Source: Neoroseomonas marina
GTDB lineage: Bacteria; Pseudomonadota; Alphaproteobacteria; Acetobacterales; Acetobacteraceae
DNA: 64,000 nt
Reading direction: 5' to 3'
Assembly (NCBI RefSeq): GCF_012927745.1
Contig: NZ_JABBKX010000011.1
Coordinates: forward strand, 1-64,000
Positions within the stretch are counted from its first letter, which is position 1. Each line of letters starts with the position of its first letter. A program made the translations under genes and the position numbers. This document shows positions 37,738 through 47,120 of the stretch, piece after piece. The notes below the pieces were generated by a model. The model did no database searches, was not told the origin of the DNA, and saw only the letters and a list, made by a program, of their open reading frames with translations.

Positions 37738-38765
37738 GCCGCCGTCCGGGCGATCGCCGGCATCGGCATGGCGTCGTCGCGGCCTTCCTCGACGGCGTGG
37801 CAGGCGACCATCGCGTCGCCCGCCGGCTTCATCTCCGGCCGTTCCCGCTTGCAGCGTTCGTTCGCCAGCGGACAGCGCGGATGGAAGGCACAGCCGGACG
37901 GCGGGGTGATCGGGGACGGCACCTCCCCACCCACCGGAATGCGCTCCCGCCCCGTCATGTCGAGGTCCGGGATCGCTTCCATCAGCGCGCGCGTATAGGG
38001 ATGCCGCGGGCGCTTGAAGAGGCTTTCGGCCGGCGCGAGTTCCGCCAGCCGCCCGAGATACATCACCCCGATGCGGTCCGAGATCTGCCGCACCACCGCG
38101 AGGTTGTGGCTGATGAAGAGGTAGGTCAGCCCGAGCCGCTGCTGCAGTTCCTTCATCAGGTTCAGGATCTGTGCCTGCACCGAGACGTCGAGGGCCGAGG
38201 TCGGCTCGTCGCAGACGAGGAATTCCGGGTTCGAGGACAGCGCGCGCGCGATCGAGATGCGCTGCCGCTGGCCGCCCGAGAATTCGTGCGGGAACTTCTC
38301 GCCATCGAGCGGGGAGAGGCCCACCTGCGTCAGCAGCTCGGCGACGCGGTTCTCCTCCTCGCCCTTGCTCTTCACCAGGCCGAAGGCATGGATCGGCTCG
38401 GCGATGATGTTCTTCACCCGCCAGCGCGGGTTCAGCGAGGCATAGGGATCCTGGAAGATCATCTGCATGCGCCGGCGCTGGTCGGCGAGCGACCGCGCCT
38501 CCGCGAGGTCGCGGCCCTCGAAGCGGACGGACCCCGCGGTGGGGCCGTAGAGGCCGACGGACAGCCGCGCCACGGTCGACTTGCCGCAGCCGGATTCCCC
38601 GACCAGGGACAGCGTCGTTCCCTTCGGAATGGTGAAGGAGATGCCGTCCACCGCGCGGAGCGTGCGTCGTTCCTCCCGCGCCAGCAGGCGCTGCAGGAAG
38701 GGACGCGAGACGTCGAAATGGCGCGCCAGGTCGCGCGCCTCGAGCATCGGCACCGGGTCAGCCAC
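37734..38765 (-). CDS. Oligopeptide/dipeptide ABC transporter ATP-binding protein (DppF-like)
   Basis: A 343-residue ATPase beginning with GTG, eight bases inside the end of the DppD-like gene. Walker A GESGCGKST, signature FSGGQRQR, Walker B LVCDEP, D-loop SALD and H-loop SHN are present. The last of the five genes of this importer operon, it powers the DppBC pair at 39744-41645. The C-terminal oligopeptide extension includes CAFHPRCPLANERC. Confidence 0.9.
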   Translation of the reverse strand: MADPVPMLEARDLARHFDVSRPFLQRLLAREERRTLRAVDGISFTIPKGTTLSLVGESGCGKSTVARLSVGLYGPTAGSVRFEGRDLAEARSLADQRRRMQMIFQDPYASLNPRWRVKNIIAEPIHAFGLVKSKGEEENRVAELLTQVGLSPLDGEKFPHEFSGGQRQRISIARALSSNPEFLVCDEPTSALDVSVQAQILNLMKELQQRLGLTYLFISHNLAVVRQISDRIGVMYLGRLAELAPAESLFKRPRHPYTRALMEAIPDLDMTGRERIPVGGEVPSPITPPSGCAFHPRCPLANERCKRERPEMKPAGDAMVACHAVEEGRDDAMPMPAIARTAA

Positions 38766-39744
38766 GGGGCGCCTCCGTGTCGTAGAGCCAGCACGCGGCC
38801 TGTGTCGTACCGGCGTTGATCAGGTCCGGACGGTAGGTCCGGCATTTGTCGAAGACCTGCGGGCAGCGCGGGTTGTAGGCGCAGCCCTTCGGGATGGCCG
38901 ACAGCCGCGGCATCGCACCGTCGATCTGCGCGAGGCGTTCCACTCGCCGGTCGAGCGGCGGAATCGAGGCCATCAGGCCCGCCGAGTACGGGTGGTTGGC
39001 GTGCTTCACCACCTCCCGCACCGGGCCGATCTCGGCGACGCGGCCGGCATACATGACCGCGACGCGGTCGGCGGTCTCGGCGATGACGCCCATGTCGTGC
39101 GTCACCAGCATCATCGCCGTGCCCTTCTCCCGCGCCAGGCGCTTGAGCAGCGCGATGACCTGCGCCTGGATCGAGACGTCGAGCGCGGTGGTCGGTTCGT
39201 CCGCCACGATCAGCCGCGGCTCGGCGCACAGCGCCAGCGCGATCACGACACGCTGGCGCATCCCGCCCGAGAACTCGTGCGGGTAGCTGTCGATGCGCTG
39301 CGCCGCGGCGGGGATGCCCACCATCTCGAGCCATTCGATCGCGCGCTTGCGCGCCTCGCCTGGCCCGATCGGCAGGTGCGTGGTCATGGTCTCGGCGAGC
39401 TGGCGACCCACCGTGTAGAGCGGGTTCAGCGTCGTCAGCGGGTCCTGGAAGATCGCGCCGATCTCCTTGCCGCGGATCCGGCGCATCTCCTCGTAGCGGA
39501 GATTGTCGATACGCCGGCCGCCGAGGAGGATCTCGCCCTTCGCGATGCGCCCGGGGGGTTCGAGCAGGCCGATGATGGCCGCCCCCGTCATGGACTTGCC
39601 GGCGCCCGATTCACCGACGACGCCGAGCACCTCGCCCGGCGCGATATCGAAGGAGACGTCGTCGAGCGCGACCAGCGTGCCACGCCGGGTCGGGAATTCG
39701 ACGCGCAGGTTCTTCACCTGCAGCAGGGGAGCAACGTTGGACAT
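38758..39744 (-). CDS. Oligopeptide/dipeptide ABC transporter ATP-binding protein (DppD-like)
   Basis: A 328-residue ATPase with Walker A GESGAGKS, signature FSGGMRQR, Walker B LIVADEP and H-loop THD, plus the Cys motif CAYNPRCPQVFDKC. Its ATG overlaps the permease stop by one base (TGATG). Together with the DppF-like ATPase it forms the separate-subunit version of the fused ATPase at 25512-27119. Confidence 0.92.
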   Translation of the reverse strand: MSNVAPLLQVKNLRVEFPTRRGTLVALDDVSFDIAPGEVLGVVGESGAGKSMTGAAIIGLLEPPGRIAKGEILLGGRRIDNLRYEEMRRIRGKEIGAIFQDPLTTLNPLYTVGRQLAETMTTHLPIGPGEARKRAIEWLEMVGIPAAAQRIDSYPHEFSGGMRQRVVIALALCAEPRLIVADEPTTALDVSIQAQVIALLKRLAREKGTAMMLVTHDMGVIAETADRVAVMYAGRVAEIGPVREVVKHANHPYSAGLMASIPPLDRRVERLAQIDGAMPRLSAIPKGCAYNPRCPQVFDKCRTYRPDLINAGTTQAACWLYDTEAPRG

Positions 39745-40658
39745 CAGCGCAGCTTCGGGTTGAGCGCGTCGCGCAGCCAGTCACCGAGCAGGTTGACCGA
39801 CAGCACCATCGCGATGAGGGCGACGCCCGGGAAGATCGTGATCCACCACTCGCCCGAGAACAGGAAGTCGTTGCCGATCCTGATCAGCGTGCCGAGGGAG
39901 GGCTGGGTCGGCGGCACGCCGACACCCAGGAAGGACAGCGTCGCTTCCGACAGGATCGCCAGGCCGAGGTTGAGCGTCGCGACGACCAGGATCGGCCCGA
40001 TCACGTTCGGCAGGACGTGGCTGAACATGATGCGCAGCGACGGCACCCCGATGACGCGCGCCGCCTGGACGTATTCCTTGTTGCGCTCGACCAGCGTCGA
40101 CCCGCGCACGGTCCGCGCGAATTTCGGCCATTCGCTGATGCCGATGGCGAAGATCACGACGAACAGGGCGATCTGGTCGTGCACCTCGCGCGGCAGCACG
40201 GCACGCACCACGCCGTCCACCAGAAGGGCCACCAGGATGGACGGGAAGGTGAGCTGGATGTCGCAGATGCGCATCAGCACGCTGTCGACGTGTCCGCCGG
40301 CATAGCCTGCCGTCAGGCCCAGCGAGACGCCCAGCACCGTCGCGAAGATCGTCGCGGACAGGCCGACCAGCAGCGACACCCGCGCGCCGTACATGATGGC
40401 CGAGAGCACGTCGCGCCCCTGGTCATCGGTGCCGAGGAGATACTCGGCGGCGCCGTCCTCGTCCCAGGCGGGCGGCTTGAAGGCGTCGCTGAGGTTCAGG
40501 CTGGCGAGATCGAAGGGGTTGTGGGGCGCGATCCAGGGCGCGAGCACGGCGCCGAGGATGCAGACGAGCGCGACGATGGCCGAGACCACCGTTACCGGAG
40601 ACCGGCGGAAGGACCACCAGAGGTCGGAATCGAGGAAACGCTGCACGGCGGCGGCCAT
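39744..40658 (-). CDS. Oligopeptide-type ABC transporter permease (DppC-like)
   Basis: A 304-residue permease. An N-terminal helix follows FRRSPVTVVSAIVALVCILGAVLA, then the LGTDDQGRDVLSAI motif and an EAA loop (KEYVQAARVIGVPSLRIM). It starts three bases after the DppB-like stop. It completes the inner-membrane channel of the second full importer in this window. Confidence 0.93.
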   Translation of the reverse strand: MAAAVQRFLDSDLWWSFRRSPVTVVSAIVALVCILGAVLAPWIAPHNPFDLASLNLSDAFKPPAWDEDGAAEYLLGTDDQGRDVLSAIMYGARVSLLVGLSATIFATVLGVSLGLTAGYAGGHVDSVLMRICDIQLTFPSILVALLVDGVVRAVLPREVHDQIALFVVIFAIGISEWPKFARTVRGSTLVERNKEYVQAARVIGVPSLRIMFSHVLPNVIGPILVVATLNLGLAILSEATLSFLGVGVPPTQPSLGTLIRIGNDFLFSGEWWITIFPGVALIAMVLSVNLLGDWLRDALNPKLR

Positions 40659-40661
40659 GGT

Positions 40662-41645
40662 TCAGTGCCCCCCCTTCCCGCGCCCGATGCGTAGCCTCGG
40701 GTCCACCGCGTAATAGAGGAGGTCGACGATCAGGTTGATGGTGACGAAGACGAGGGCGATCAGCATCAGGTAGGCGCTCATGACGGGGATGTCGGCCGCA
40801 CCCACGGACTGGATGAACAGCAGGCCCATGCCCGGCCACTGGAAGACCGTCTCGGTCACGATGGCGAAGGCGATGATGGCGCCGAGCTGCAGGCCGACGA
40901 TGGTGATGACGGGCACCAGCGTGTTCTTCAGCGCATGGCCGAAATGCACCACCCGGTTCGGCAGGCCGCGGGCACGGGCGAACTTGATGTAGTCGGTGCG
41001 CAGCACCTCCATCATCTCGGCGCGCACCAGGCGCATGATGAGCGTGAGCTGGAACAGGCCGAGCGTGATCGCCGGCAGCACCAGCGCCTTGAGGCCCGAC
41101 ACCGTCAGGAAGCCTGTCGTCCACCAGCCCAGGTTCACCGTGTCGCCCCGCCCGAAGGAGGGCAACCAGCCGAGCCAGACCGCGAAGACCAGGATCAGCA
41201 GGATGCCGATCAGGAAGGTCGGCAGCGACACGCCGATCAGGCTGAAGGTCAGGAAGAAGCGGGACAGCCAGGAATGGCGGTAGAGGCCCGTGTAGACCCC
41301 CATCGGCACGCCGATCAGCAGCGCGAGCGCCGCCGCGGTGAAGGCCAGTTCCAGCGTCGCCGGCGCGCGCTCTGCGATCAGCTCGGCGACCGGGCGGGAC
41401 AGGCGGTAGGACAGGCCGAACTCGCCCTGCGCCGCATGACCGATGAAGGTGGCGAACTGCACCCAGAAGGGCTGGTCGAGGCCGAGGTCGCGCACGAGCT
41501 GGTCGCGCTGCGCCTCGGTGAAATCCTGCCCGAGCATGATCGCCACGGGGTCGCCGACATAGGCGAACATCGCAAACGAGATCAGGGCGACGGTCAGCAT
41601 GACCGGCACCGCCTGCAGGATACGGCTGATGATGAAGGCGAACAT
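40662..41645 (-). CDS. Oligopeptide-type ABC transporter permease (DppB-like)
   Basis: A 327-residue permease with first helix FIISRILQAVPVMLTVALIS, periplasmic GDPVAIMLG and the EAA loop TDYIKFARARGLPNRVV. The ATG at 41645 (MFAFIISR) was chosen over an upstream frame that reads as Arg/Pro-rich non-family sequence. It lies 54 bases after the binding-protein stop. Confidence 0.93.
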   Translation of the reverse strand: MFAFIISRILQAVPVMLTVALISFAMFAYVGDPVAIMLGQDFTEAQRDQLVRDLGLDQPFWVQFATFIGHAAQGEFGLSYRLSRPVAELIAERAPATLELAFTAAALALLIGVPMGVYTGLYRHSWLSRFFLTFSLIGVSLPTFLIGILLILVFAVWLGWLPSFGRGDTVNLGWWTTGFLTVSGLKALVLPAITLGLFQLTLIMRLVRAEMMEVLRTDYIKFARARGLPNRVVHFGHALKNTLVPVITIVGLQLGAIIAFAIVTETVFQWPGMGLLFIQSVGAADIPVMSAYLMLIALVFVTINLIVDLLYYAVDPRLRIGRGKGGH

Positions 41646-41699
41646 GCTCTCGCTCCGGTGCGGGCGCGGCGGCGATGGCCACCGCGCCCGCGTCACTCC

Positions 41700-43283
41700 T
41701 CAGTTCATGCGCGCCCAGCGGAAGTAGGGCTGGTTGTTCGCCATGTGCGGAATGGTGAGGTTGGACCGCATCGCCCAGGGGATCATCTGGTGGTGCAGCG
41801 GGATGTGGGGAATGTCCTCGCGGTAGATCCGCAGGGCTTCCCGGATCGCCGCGTCGCGCGGCGCGCCGGACTGGTTGGTCATGATCTCGATCAGCTGGTC
41901 CATACGGGGGTTGGAATACCGCCCGTAGTTCCAGATGCCGTTGCCCTGCCCACCGTCGCGAGACCGCAGCAGCGACTGGAACGAATACAGCGCATCGAGC
42001 GTCGGCACGCCCCAGCCGAGCAGGTAGATCGAGGTGTCGTCACGCTGGATCTTGGCGAAGAAGGGCGCCAGCGGCATCGCGTTCAGCCGCGCCCGGACGC
42101 CGACGCGCGCCCACATCGCGACGATCGCCTGGCAGATCTGCTCGTCGTTGATGTAGCGGTTGTTCGGGCAGTCGAGCGTGATCTCGAAACCGTTCGGATA
42201 GCCGGCCTCGGCCAGCAGCGCGCGCGCGCGGGCCTGGTCGTAGGGCAGGCGCACGTCTTCCTCGCGCGAATACCCGTTCACCTGCGGGGGGAAGAAGGTG
42301 CCGGTCACCACCGACTGGCCGCGCATCGTGGTGCGGTGGATCGCCTGGATGTCGATCGCCTGGTACAGCGCCTGCCGCACCCGGAGGTCCTTGAGCGGAT
42401 TGCGCCCGCGCACGTCGGAGTACAGCAGCTCGTCGCGGTGCACATCCATCGCGAGGAAGATGGTGCGGACCTCGGGGCCCTCGACCACCTTGATGTTCGG
42501 CGCGGCGCGCAGGCGGTTGAGGTCCTGCAGCGGCGGGTCGAGCACGAAGTCCACCTCGCCGGACAGCAGCGCGGCGATGCGCGTCGCGTCGGAGGAGATC
42601 GGGCGATAGATGATCTCGGTGACGTTCGCCTCGCGGCTCGACGGCTCGTTCCAGCCCCACCAGTCGGTGTTGCGCACCATCACGGTCCGCACGTCCGGCT
42701 CGCGGCTCTGCAGGCGGAAGGCGCCGGTGCCGTTGGTGTTCCGGGTGGTGTACATCTCCTCCCGGTTGCGGGTGTTCTGCGGGCGCGTGGAATTGTGCGC
42801 CTCGGACCAGGACCGCGACATGATCATCAGCGACGCGATCTTGTTGGGAAGGATCGGGTCCGGCACGCGGGTGATGACGTCGACCACCAGCGGCTCCACC
42901 TGCACCGAGCGCTCGATCGTATCGACATAGATGGCGTAGTTCGAGGTGGGCTGCTGCGCGCGGGTCACGCTGAAGACGACGTCATCGGCCGTGAAGGCCT
43001 GCCCTTCGTGGAACTTCACGCCGTCGCGGAGCCAGAAGCGCCAGCGGGTCGGCTCGACCTGCTCCCAGCGGGTCGCGAGGCCCGGCGCCAGCCCGAGTTC
43101 CTGGTCCCGGGCGATCAGCGTGTCGTAGATCTGCTGCAGCACCATGGTGACGGTGCCGACGTTCTGGCTGTGGGGATCCATGGTGTTGGGATCGCCCGAG
43201 GCGGCCCAGCGCACGGTGCGCGCCTCCGCCCATCCCGCGCCGAGCCCGAGGGCCAGCGCGGCCGCCAACAGCAGCTTCCGCAT
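41700..43283 (-). CDS. ABC transporter substrate-binding protein (peptide family SBP5)
   Basis: A 527-residue periplasmic protein with a Sec signal (MRKLLLAAALALGLGAGWAEA). SBP5 motifs include RWAASGDPNTMDPH, DGVKFHEGQAFTADDVVFS and NGTGAFRLQS. It heads the five-gene minus-strand operon with two permeases and two ATPases. The ligand could be a di- or oligopeptide or another cationic or amide compound. Confidence 0.93.
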   Translation of the reverse strand: MRKLLLAAALALGLGAGWAEARTVRWAASGDPNTMDPHSQNVGTVTMVLQQIYDTLIARDQELGLAPGLATRWEQVEPTRWRFWLRDGVKFHEGQAFTADDVVFSVTRAQQPTSNYAIYVDTIERSVQVEPLVVDVITRVPDPILPNKIASLMIMSRSWSEAHNSTRPQNTRNREEMYTTRNTNGTGAFRLQSREPDVRTVMVRNTDWWGWNEPSSREANVTEIIYRPISSDATRIAALLSGEVDFVLDPPLQDLNRLRAAPNIKVVEGPEVRTIFLAMDVHRDELLYSDVRGRNPLKDLRVRQALYQAIDIQAIHRTTMRGQSVVTGTFFPPQVNGYSREEDVRLPYDQARARALLAEAGYPNGFEITLDCPNNRYINDEQICQAIVAMWARVGVRARLNAMPLAPFFAKIQRDDTSIYLLGWGVPTLDALYSFQSLLRSRDGGQGNGIWNYGRYSNPRMDQLIEIMTNQSGAPRDAAIREALRIYREDIPHIPLHHQMIPWAMRSNLTIPHMANNQPYFRWARMN

Positions 43284-43329
43284 CCTTTGTCTCCCATCCC
43301 TGCCGGCCCCGGCCAGCCCGGCCCGGCAA

Positions 43330-43346
43330 CCCCCGGAGGCCGGGGG
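43330..43346 (-). terminator. Hairpin directly after the AI-2E-family stop codon
   Basis: Perfect seven-base stem CCCCCGG / CCGGGGG with a three-base loop, beginning immediately after the TAG at 43347-43349 on the minus strand. Only two T residues follow. It probably separates this gene from the importer operon whose first gene starts at 43283. Confidence 0.5.
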
Positions 43347-44435
43347 CTATACGGCCCCGGCCGCGGGCGGGGAAGGGGTTTGAGGCTCCTCCTCCGCCGC
43401 GCCGGCGAATTCCAGCATGAGCGTGTACCCCACCGCCAGCACCACGGGGCCGAGGAAGAGCCCGAGGAAGCCGAAGGCGAAGACCCCGCCGAGCGCACCG
43501 AGGAGGGTGAGCAGGAGCGGCAGGTTGGCCCCGCGGGCGATCGCCCAGGGACGGATGAAGTTGTCGACCGAGGAGATCACCAGCGCCCCGTAGAGCGCCA
43601 TGAAGATGCCGGAGCCGGTATGCCCCTGCGTGAGCAGCCAGAGGCTGGCGGGGATCCAGACCAGCGGCGCGCCCACCGGCAGGATGGAGATGACGCCGGT
43701 GACCACGGCGAGCAGCACCGGCTGCGGCACCCCGGCGATCCACAGCCCGATCGCCGTCAGGACGCCCTGGGCCACGGCGGTGCCGACCAGCCCCCAGACG
43801 ACGCCCCGCGTCACATCGGCCGCGAGCCCGAGCATGCGCGTCCCAGTCGGCCCGCCCAGCCGTTCCATCAGCGCCTCGGCGCGGCCGGCCATGGCGGGCC
43901 CGTCCCGATAGAAGAAGAAGGCCAGGAAGATCGCGAGCAACAGTTCGGCCAGGCCGGACAGCACCGCGAGCAGGATCGACACCGCCTGCTGGGTGATCGT
44001 CCCGGCGAAGGGGCGCAGCAGCCCGGCCACCCCGGACAGGTCGAAGGCCATTTCGCCGATCCAGCCGTGGATCCAGGCGCCGATCACCGGCAGCGACGAC
44101 AGCCAGATGCCGACGCCCGGCAGGCCGTCGACCAGGAGGTTCTCGATCTGCCGGCTCAACGCCTCGACATCCTCGCGCCGGGTCGGCGCGGCGATGGCGA
44201 TGGGCAACCCGACCAGGAGGAACATCGCCAGCACCATCAGCGTCGCCGCCCAGGAGGGCCGGATGCGCGCCTGGTCGCGCAGGAAGGCGTAGATGGGCCA
44301 GGTCGAGAAGGCGAGGATCGCCGCCCAGATCAGCGCGGAGATGAAGGGCTTGAGGACCAGCAGGCAGGCCACCGCCAGCGCCGCGATCGCAGCCATTCCA
44401 GCGAGACGGGCCGCACGCGGCGTTTGCATGGTCAT
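43347..44435 (-). CDS. AI-2E family transporter (DUF20/YdiK-YhhQ-like permease)
   Basis: A 362-residue integral membrane protein with about eight hydrophobic helices, including AALAVACLLVLKPFISALIW near the start and a final helix pair (GVFAFGFLGLFLGPVVLAVG). The family name comes from TqsA, an AI-2 exporter, but most members have other or unknown substrates, including Na+/H+ exchange. The Met at 44435 is chosen with an AGGA ribosome site; upstream Met codons are possible. Confidence 0.85.
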   Translation of the reverse strand: MTMQTPRAARLAGMAAIAALAVACLLVLKPFISALIWAAILAFSTWPIYAFLRDQARIRPSWAATLMVLAMFLLVGLPIAIAAPTRREDVEALSRQIENLLVDGLPGVGIWLSSLPVIGAWIHGWIGEMAFDLSGVAGLLRPFAGTITQQAVSILLAVLSGLAELLLAIFLAFFFYRDGPAMAGRAEALMERLGGPTGTRMLGLAADVTRGVVWGLVGTAVAQGVLTAIGLWIAGVPQPVLLAVVTGVISILPVGAPLVWIPASLWLLTQGHTGSGIFMALYGALVISSVDNFIRPWAIARGANLPLLLTLLGALGGVFAFGFLGLFLGPVVLAVGYTLMLEFAGAAEEEPQTPSPPAAGAV

Positions 44436-44539
44436 GACACCCATCCTGCCCGATCGTCGCCGGATACGCGAGGCGGGCACTGGCCCGGCAGGCCTCGCGC
44501 CGCTAGCCTCCCGCCCCGCTGACCAAGGGGATCGCCACC

Positions 44540-45319
44540 ATGCCGCGCTTCGCTGCGAACCTGTCGATGATGTTCAACGAGGCGCCGTTCCTCGACCGCT
44601 TCGCCCAGGCGGCCGGGGCGGGATTCAAGGCGGTGGAGTTCCTCTTCCCCTACGAGTTCCCGGCGGCCGAGATCGCCACCCGGCTCCGGGACAACGGCCT
44701 GCAGCAGGTCCTGTTCAACGCCCCGCCCGGCGACTGGGCCAAGGGGGAGCGCGGCATGGCCGCCCTGCCCGGCCGCCAGCAGGAATTCCGCGATGCGATC
44801 CTCAAGGCGCTCGACTACTGCGCGGCCCTCGCCTGTCCCCGCCTGCATGTCATGGCAGGGCTCAAGCCCCAGGGCGTGCCGCATGACACGCTCACCGCGG
44901 TCTATGGCGCGAACCTCGCCTGGGCGGCGGAGGAATGCGGCAAGGCGGGCGTGAAGCCGGTGATCGAGCCAATCAACCACCGCGACATCCCGGGCTTCTT
45001 CCTCAACACCACCGACCAGGCGGCGGCGATCATCAACGCGATCGGGCCGGACAAGGTCGGCATGCAGTTCGACCTCTACCACTGCCAGATCACCGAGGGT
45101 GACATCGTGAAGCGGGTCGAGAAGCACCTGCCGCTGATCGCGCACATGCAGATGGCCGACAATCCGGGCCGCAACGAACCGGGCACGGGCGAGGTGAACT
45201 GGCCCTTCGTGTTCCGGAAGGTGGACGAACTCGGCTTCCGTGGCTGGATCGGCTGCGAATACCGCCCGGCCGGGGAGACGACGGCCGGCCTTGGCTGGTT
45301 CCAGCCCTACCGGGCGTAG
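44540..45319 (+). CDS. hyi: Hydroxypyruvate isomerase
   Basis: A 259-residue TIM-barrel enzyme interconverting hydroxypyruvate and tartronate semialdehyde. Family motifs are FAANLSMMFNEAPFLDRF at the N-terminus, Glu143 in VIEPINHRDIPGF (catalytic), FDLYHCQITEGD and Glu240 in GCEYRP. It is cytosolic. The 2-hydroxy-3-oxopropionate reductase-like gene lies about 780 bp downstream. The ends of this gene and the convergent exported-protein gene overlap by 13 bp. Confidence 0.9.
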   Translation: MPRFAANLSMMFNEAPFLDRFAQAAGAGFKAVEFLFPYEFPAAEIATRLRDNGLQQVLFNAPPGDWAKGERGMAALPGRQQEFRDAILKALDYCAALACPRLHVMAGLKPQGVPHDTLTAVYGANLAWAAEECGKAGVKPVIEPINHRDIPGFFLNTTDQAAAIINAIGPDKVGMQFDLYHCQITEGDIVKRVEKHLPLIAHMQMADNPGRNEPGTGEVNWPFVFRKVDELGFRGWIGCEYRPAGETTAGLGWFQPYRA

Positions 45320-45900
45320 TCGATCCGGCGGACCGACGTGGCACCGCGGCGTGCTGCGACGGGCGTGGCGGCCGGCGGATCGCATTCGCGTGCGAAGTCG
45401 GTCATTTCGCGGACCAGCGCGTCCCGGTTCACCGCGAGGCCCACGGCATCGCCGATGACGATGCGGACCTCGGCATCCCGGGCCTCGGGGTAGTCGGCAC
45501 GGGCCTGCATCAGGGCCGCGCGGAAGGCGTTGCGATCGAGGTTCACGCTCAGGCTGCGGTCCTCATAGCGGGTCGGCGCCGCATGGATCGGCGTCCAGCC
45601 GCCGCCAGGGTCGCCGAAACCCAGCATGACCGTGGTGCCGAGCGGCGCCCGCACGCCGTTGACGACGACGGTCCATGCCTGGCTGGCCGGGCAGCGCATC
45701 TCGAGCGACAGGCTGGCATAGGCCATGCCGATGCCGGTCCCCAGGATCGACAGGACCGGTCGGCCGGTGTCCGGGTCGGCGACGCGGACGAAGCTATCCT
45801 GCGCCCGGGCGGCAGGCGCGAAAAGCAGAGCGGCCAGCAGCACCGGACAGATATGCCAGCACCTGCTCAGAAATCGGGGGGACATGGCAGCGCAGCTCAT
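45307..45900 (-). CDS. Exported protein of unknown function
   Basis: A 197-residue protein with a signal peptide (hydrophobic core CPVLLAALLFAPAARA, cleavage near ARAQD). The mature part has a beta-rich appearance (VVVNGVRAPLGTTVMLGFGD) and two Cys residues. I recognise no domain. Two starts are possible, 45900 and 45885; both keep the signal. It is convergent with hyi and overlaps it by 13 bp. The 198-bp gap up to the next gene is locally AT-rich. Confidence 0.65.
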   Translation of the reverse strand: MSCAAMSPRFLSRCWHICPVLLAALLFAPAARAQDSFVRVADPDTGRPVLSILGTGIGMAYASLSLEMRCPASQAWTVVVNGVRAPLGTTVMLGFGDPGGGWTPIHAAPTRYEDRSLSVNLDRNAFRAALMQARADYPEARDAEVRIVIGDAVGLAVNRDALVREMTDFARECDPPAATPVAARRGATSVRRIDYAR

Positions 45901-46098
45901 TTTTTGGACCACGTTGCCAATTATTCTACCCGAAAAATCATTGACATCCAGCTAATTCTTTTCCTCGAACACAGCGAATCGGAAGCACCGCGGGGCGGCA
46001 TGTTCGTCCCCCGAACCGTCGGCTATGTGTCGCCGTCCTGAGGCCGCATCCGACCCGCCGGGACGGCGCGCGGCCTCGTCCTCGACGGAGCGAAACGC

Positions 46099-46983
46099 AT
46101 GAAGATCGCCTTCATCGGCCTCGGCATCATGGGCCGGCCCATGGCCGGTCACCTCAAGACCGCCGGCCACGACATCACCGTCGTCGAGCGGCGCAGCCTG
46201 ACGGCCGAGGACCGGGCGAACTTCAGCGTCGCGCCGGACGCGAAGGCGGCCGCGGCGGCCGCGGAAGCCGTCATCCTCATGGTCCCCGACACCCCGGACG
46301 TGGAGGCCGTGCTGTTCGGCGCCGGCGGCGTGGCCGAGGGGCTGAAGCCCGGCACGCTCGTGATCGACATGTCCTCGATCAGCCCGACCGCGACCAAGGC
46401 CTTCGCCGAGAGGATCGCCGCCAAGGGCTGCGACTACCTCGACGGGCCGGTGTCGGGCGGGGAAGTCGGCGCCAAGCAGGCGACGCTGACCATCATGGTC
46501 GGCGGCTCCGAAGCCGCCTTCGCCAAGGCGAAGTTGCTGTTCGAGGCGATGGGCAAGAACATCACCCTCGTCGGGCCCGTCGGCGCCGGCCAGACCTGCA
46601 AGGTGGCCAACCAGATCATCGTCGCCCTGACGATCGAGGCGGTGGCCGAGGCACTGACCTTCGCCTCCAAGGCCGGCGCCGATCCGGCCAAGGTGCGCCA
46701 GGCGCTGATGGGCGGGCTCGCGACCTCCCGCATCCTGGAACTGCATGGCGAGCGGATGATCAAGCGGACCTTCAACCCCGGCTTCCGCATCCGCCTGCAT
46801 CAGAAGGACCTGAACCTGGCGCTCCAGGCCGGCCGGGACCTCGGCGTGGCGCTGCCCAACACCGCCTCCACCCAGCAGCTGTTCGCCGCCGTCGCGGCGG
46901 CGGGTGGGGCGGAGCTGGATCATTCGGGGCTGGTGAAGGCGCTTGAGACCCTCGCCGCGCACAAGGTCGCGGAAGACGCCTGA
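46099..46983 (+). CDS. 2-hydroxy-3-oxopropionate reductase (tartronate semialdehyde reductase) family
   Basis: A 294-residue beta-hydroxyacid dehydrogenase. The NAD(P)-binding GLGIMGRPM is at 7-15, the substrate motif DGPVSGGEVGA at 115-125 and the catalytic Lys168 in GQTCKVANQ. With hydroxypyruvate isomerase nearby, tartronate semialdehyde is the most likely substrate (GlxR/GarR activity), giving D-glycerate. 3-Hydroxyisobutyrate dehydrogenase is the main alternative. The gene follows an AT-rich region, with GGAGCGA upstream of its ATG. Confidence 0.85.
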   Translation: MKIAFIGLGIMGRPMAGHLKTAGHDITVVERRSLTAEDRANFSVAPDAKAAAAAAEAVILMVPDTPDVEAVLFGAGGVAEGLKPGTLVIDMSSISPTATKAFAERIAAKGCDYLDGPVSGGEVGAKQATLTIMVGGSEAAFAKAKLLFEAMGKNITLVGPVGAGQTCKVANQIIVALTIEAVAEALTFASKAGADPAKVRQALMGGLATSRILELHGERMIKRTFNPGFRIRLHQKDLNLALQAGRDLGVALPNTASTQQLFAAVAAAGGAELDHSGLVKALETLAAHKVAEDA

Positions 46984-47016
46984 CCGCGCCTCACGGAGCT
47001 GTGTCACCTGCTGGAA

Positions 47017-47038
47017 CCGGTGCGGATTTCCGCACCGG
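47017..47038 (+). terminator. Near-perfect hairpin between the reductase and the XRE regulator
   Basis: Stem CCGGTGCGG / CCGCACCGG (nine bases) with a four-base loop, 33 bases after the reductase stop and 82 bases before the regulator ATG. No T-run follows directly. It may end the reductase transcript or act as an operator for the regulator. Confidence 0.45.
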
Positions 47039-47120
47039 CGCCGCTGTTAGCAGAATAGCGTCTCGAAAATCTTAACGGCTGGGCCTATCCTGATACCGTC
47101 CTAGACTTCGGGAGCCTCCC

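Noticed and set aside
40935-44522. Very long open frame of 1195 codons on the plus strand
   Set aside because: It runs antisense to the second importer and the AI-2E permease, all with clear family motifs. Its product is Arg/His/Gly-rich low-complexity sequence typical of antisense frames in GC-rich DNA.
45941-45946. TTGACA as a -35 box for the reductase gene at 46099
   Set aside because: No acceptable -10 element occurs 16-18 bases downstream (the sequence there is ctcgaa), and the distance to the ATG is large.
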